Source: Bacteroidota bacterium (GTDB lineage: Bacteria; Bacteroidota; Bacteroidia; Flavobacteriales; Weeksellaceae). Taken from it: a stretch of DNA of 6,610 nt. This document shows, one piece after another, positions 6,240 through 6,610 of this stretch. The position numbers and the translations under genes were made by a program. A model generated the notes under the pieces. The model searched no databases and was not told the DNA's origin. It saw nothing but the letters and a program-made list of their open reading frames with translations. The stretch covers positions 1 through 6,610 of the forward strand of contig JAEZWE010000068.1 of NCBI GenBank assembly GCA_023420435.1, read 5' to 3'. How positions within the stretch are numbered: the stretch's first letter is position 1; the number at the start of each line of letters is the position of its first letter.

Positions 6240-6392
6240 ATGAAAAATACTGCATTTGGGGTATATGATGGTAAGATTTTAACCTTTATTTTTACCAAAA
6301 AATTTGCACCAATGAAAAATTTAAAATTATTTTTTAACAAAATCTTGAAAAAAATTACGGATTCTTTATTTATACGGGATAAAACAATATAG
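6240..6392 (+). CDS. Possible small ORF, 50 aa (doubtful)
   Basis: An ATG directly preceded by an in-frame TGA opens 50 codons ending in TAG. A second in-frame ATG at 6312 would give a 26-residue Lys-rich peptide starting MKNLKLFFNKILKKI. It contains hydrophobic and basic residues in an alternating, amphipathic-looking arrangement, but no family is recognised. The first inverted repeat of this region lies within its beginning. In sequence with this AT content an open stretch of 50 codons can arise by chance, and no consensus promoter is visible. The nearest is AAAATTTG at 6299-6306, one mismatch from TAnnTTTG, which could only serve the 26-residue version. Confidence 0.18.
   Translation: MKNTAFGVYDGKILTFIFTKKFAPMKNLKLFFNKILKKITDSLFIRDKTI
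6247..6264. promoter_or_regulatory. Degenerate copy of the 18-bp dyad (ATAC-N10-GTAT)
   Basis: ATACTGCATTTGGGGTAT matches the stronger dyad at 6480-6497 at 13 of 18 positions, including both outer ATAC/GTAT tetrads, the GGGTAT right arm and the same spacing. The left arm has lost the CC. It lies 30 bp after the response regulator stop. It could be an auxiliary regulator site or a coincidence. Confidence 0.3.
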
Positions 6393-6454
6393 CGTTAGGC
6401 AAGTAAAAAATTCTATTATCAATAATAAAAAACGAAAATTATTGTCTAAATTTT

Positions 6455-6468
6455 AATGTTATAACATT
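6455..6468. promoter_or_regulatory. 14-bp perfect palindrome AATGTTATAACATT
   Basis: A perfect self-complementary 14-mer is centred 27 bp upstream of the centre of the ATACCC/GGGTAT dyad and about 70 bp before the predicted transcription start of the downstream gene. Its position suits a second upstream transcription factor site. No protein is assigned. Confidence 0.35.
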
Positions 6469-6479
6469 TTTTCAAAAAA

Positions 6480-6497
6480 ATACCCAATTCAGGGTAT
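6480..6497. promoter_or_regulatory. 18-bp inverted repeat ATACCC-N6-GGGTAT, candidate NarL-type operator
   Basis: Perfect 6-bp arms flank a 6-bp spacer. The inner 16 bp has the length and layout of the NarL/NarP 7-2-7 site (TACYYMT-NN-AKRRGTA) and fits 11 of its 14 specified positions. Its centre (6488.5) falls near -43 relative to a start predicted from the -7 box at 6519-6526, the classic place for an activator touching polymerase. A NarL-family regulator is encoded 263 bp upstream. Binding is inferred, not shown. Confidence 0.5.
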
Positions 6498-6518
6498 AAA
6501 AAAAAATCTTCGGAAAAA

Positions 6519-6526
6519 TAAATTTG
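6519..6526 (+). promoter_or_regulatory. -7 promoter box TAAATTTG for the downstream gene
   Basis: This is an exact match to the Bacteroidota -7 consensus TAnnTTTG, 33 bp before the ATG at 6560, predicting a start near 6531 and a leader of ~29 nt. No TTG is found at the -33 position, where an A-run follows the GGGTAT arm. This would be expected for an activator-dependent promoter. Confidence 0.6.
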
Positions 6527-6559
6527 TCATACAAATTAACAAACAAAATTTTTGAAAAA

Positions 6560-6610
6560 ATGAAAGCAACAAAATTAATTGGAATGTTAAGCTTCATGCT
6601 TATGTTGATG
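6560..6610 (+). CDS. Start of a gene for a secreted or membrane protein (3' truncated by window)
   Basis: Only 17 codons are present: MKATKLIGMLSFMLMLM. Two lysines followed by a Met/Leu-rich hydrophobic run look like the beginning of a signal peptide or membrane anchor. The start is preceded by an A-rich stretch (TTGAAAAA) and by a consensus -7 box, as expected for this group. The mature protein is outside the window, so no function can be given. The dyad-rich upstream region suggests it is regulated, possibly by the neighbouring two-component system. Confidence 0.7.
   Translation, partial: MKATKLIGMLSFMLMLM

Larger units (their letters stand above)
6218..6559. other. 342-bp AT-rich intergenic region with inverted repeats and a promoter
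   Basis: No clearly real gene lies between the response regulator and the next start at 6560. The stretch holds a possible 50-codon ORF (6240-6392), two related 18-bp inverted repeats (6247-6264 and 6480-6497), an AT-rich inverted repeat CAATAAT-N11-ATTATTG (6420-6444), a 14-bp palindrome (6455-6468) and a consensus -7 box (6519-6526). The density of dyads and the length, against 86-166 bp for the other intergenic gaps here, suggest a regulated promoter region. No GC-rich hairpin followed by a T-run was seen, so how the operon transcript ends is unclear. Confidence 0.6.

Noticed and set aside
6270..6297. TGGTAA...TTACCA inverted repeat considered as a terminator after the response regulator
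   Set aside because: Six-base AT-rich arms with a loop of about 16 nt and no following T-run; too weak to call a terminator.
6420..6444. CAATAAT-N11-ATTATTG inverted repeat considered as a regulator site
   Set aside because: Seven-base arms made almost only of A and T in AT-rich sequence; noted in the intergenic entry but not strong enough for a separate claim.
6547..6554. AATTTTTG as an alternative -7 box for the gene at 6560
   Set aside because: It ends only 5 bp before the ATG, leaving practically no leader, and mismatches the first consensus base; TAAATTTG at 6519 is a full match.

Overview
The window looks like chromosomal DNA from a flavobacterium, most likely of the Chryseobacterium/Kaistella type (Bacteroidota). 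The evidence is the very AT-rich sequence, starts preceded by A-rich stretches instead of Shine-Dalgarno boxes, -7 elements of the TAnnTTTG type, lipoproteins with acidic residues after the lipidated cysteine, and a kinase with periplasmic TPRs of the kind common in this group. The genus is an inference from style; I could not search any database.

Layout. (1) 3-1112 (+): 3' part of a DEAD-box RNA helicase of the RhlE kind, with motif II reading DEFD. (2) 1111-1142: a perfect 32-bp palindrome acting as a shared bidirectional terminator, with the stop codons of both convergent genes lying in its A and T tracts. (3) 1141-1584 and 1671-2132 (-): two tandem, diverged copies of a small lipocalin-like lipoprotein. 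Each has a promoter-like element sharing a near-identical 13-bp box and a C-terminal DxDxDGxxD loop. (4) 2299-3423 (+): a complete DegT/DnrJ/EryC1/StrS sugar aminotransferase resembling WbpE, followed by a strand-specific terminator at 3444-3478. (5) 3582-5579 and 5576-6217 (+): a two-gene operon with an ATGA overlap. It encodes a TPR-containing membrane histidine kinase (HisKA_3/HATPase_c) and its NarL/FixJ-type response regulator. (6) 6218-6559: a gene-poor AT-rich stretch with several inverted repeats, a possible 50-codon ORF and a good -7 box. (7) 6560-6610: the first 17 codons of a gene for an apparently secreted protein, cut by the window end.

How it fits together. The kinase and regulator form a self-contained signalling unit: periplasmic TPRs, one membrane helix, His476 phosphorylation, Asp55 on the regulator, and DNA binding by its LuxR-type HTH. 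The most interesting signal is just downstream. An 18-bp inverted repeat (ATACCC-N6-GGGTAT) has the 7-2-7 geometry used by NarL-family dimers and is centred near -43 of the predicted promoter of the next gene, which lacks a -33 TTG. A degenerate copy with identical outer arms and spacing lies 233 bp upstream. This suggests, without proving it, that the regulator activates the downstream gene. The helicase, lipoproteins and aminotransferase show no evident functional link to this system. No RNA genes, insertion sequences, CRISPR arrays or prophage genes were seen.
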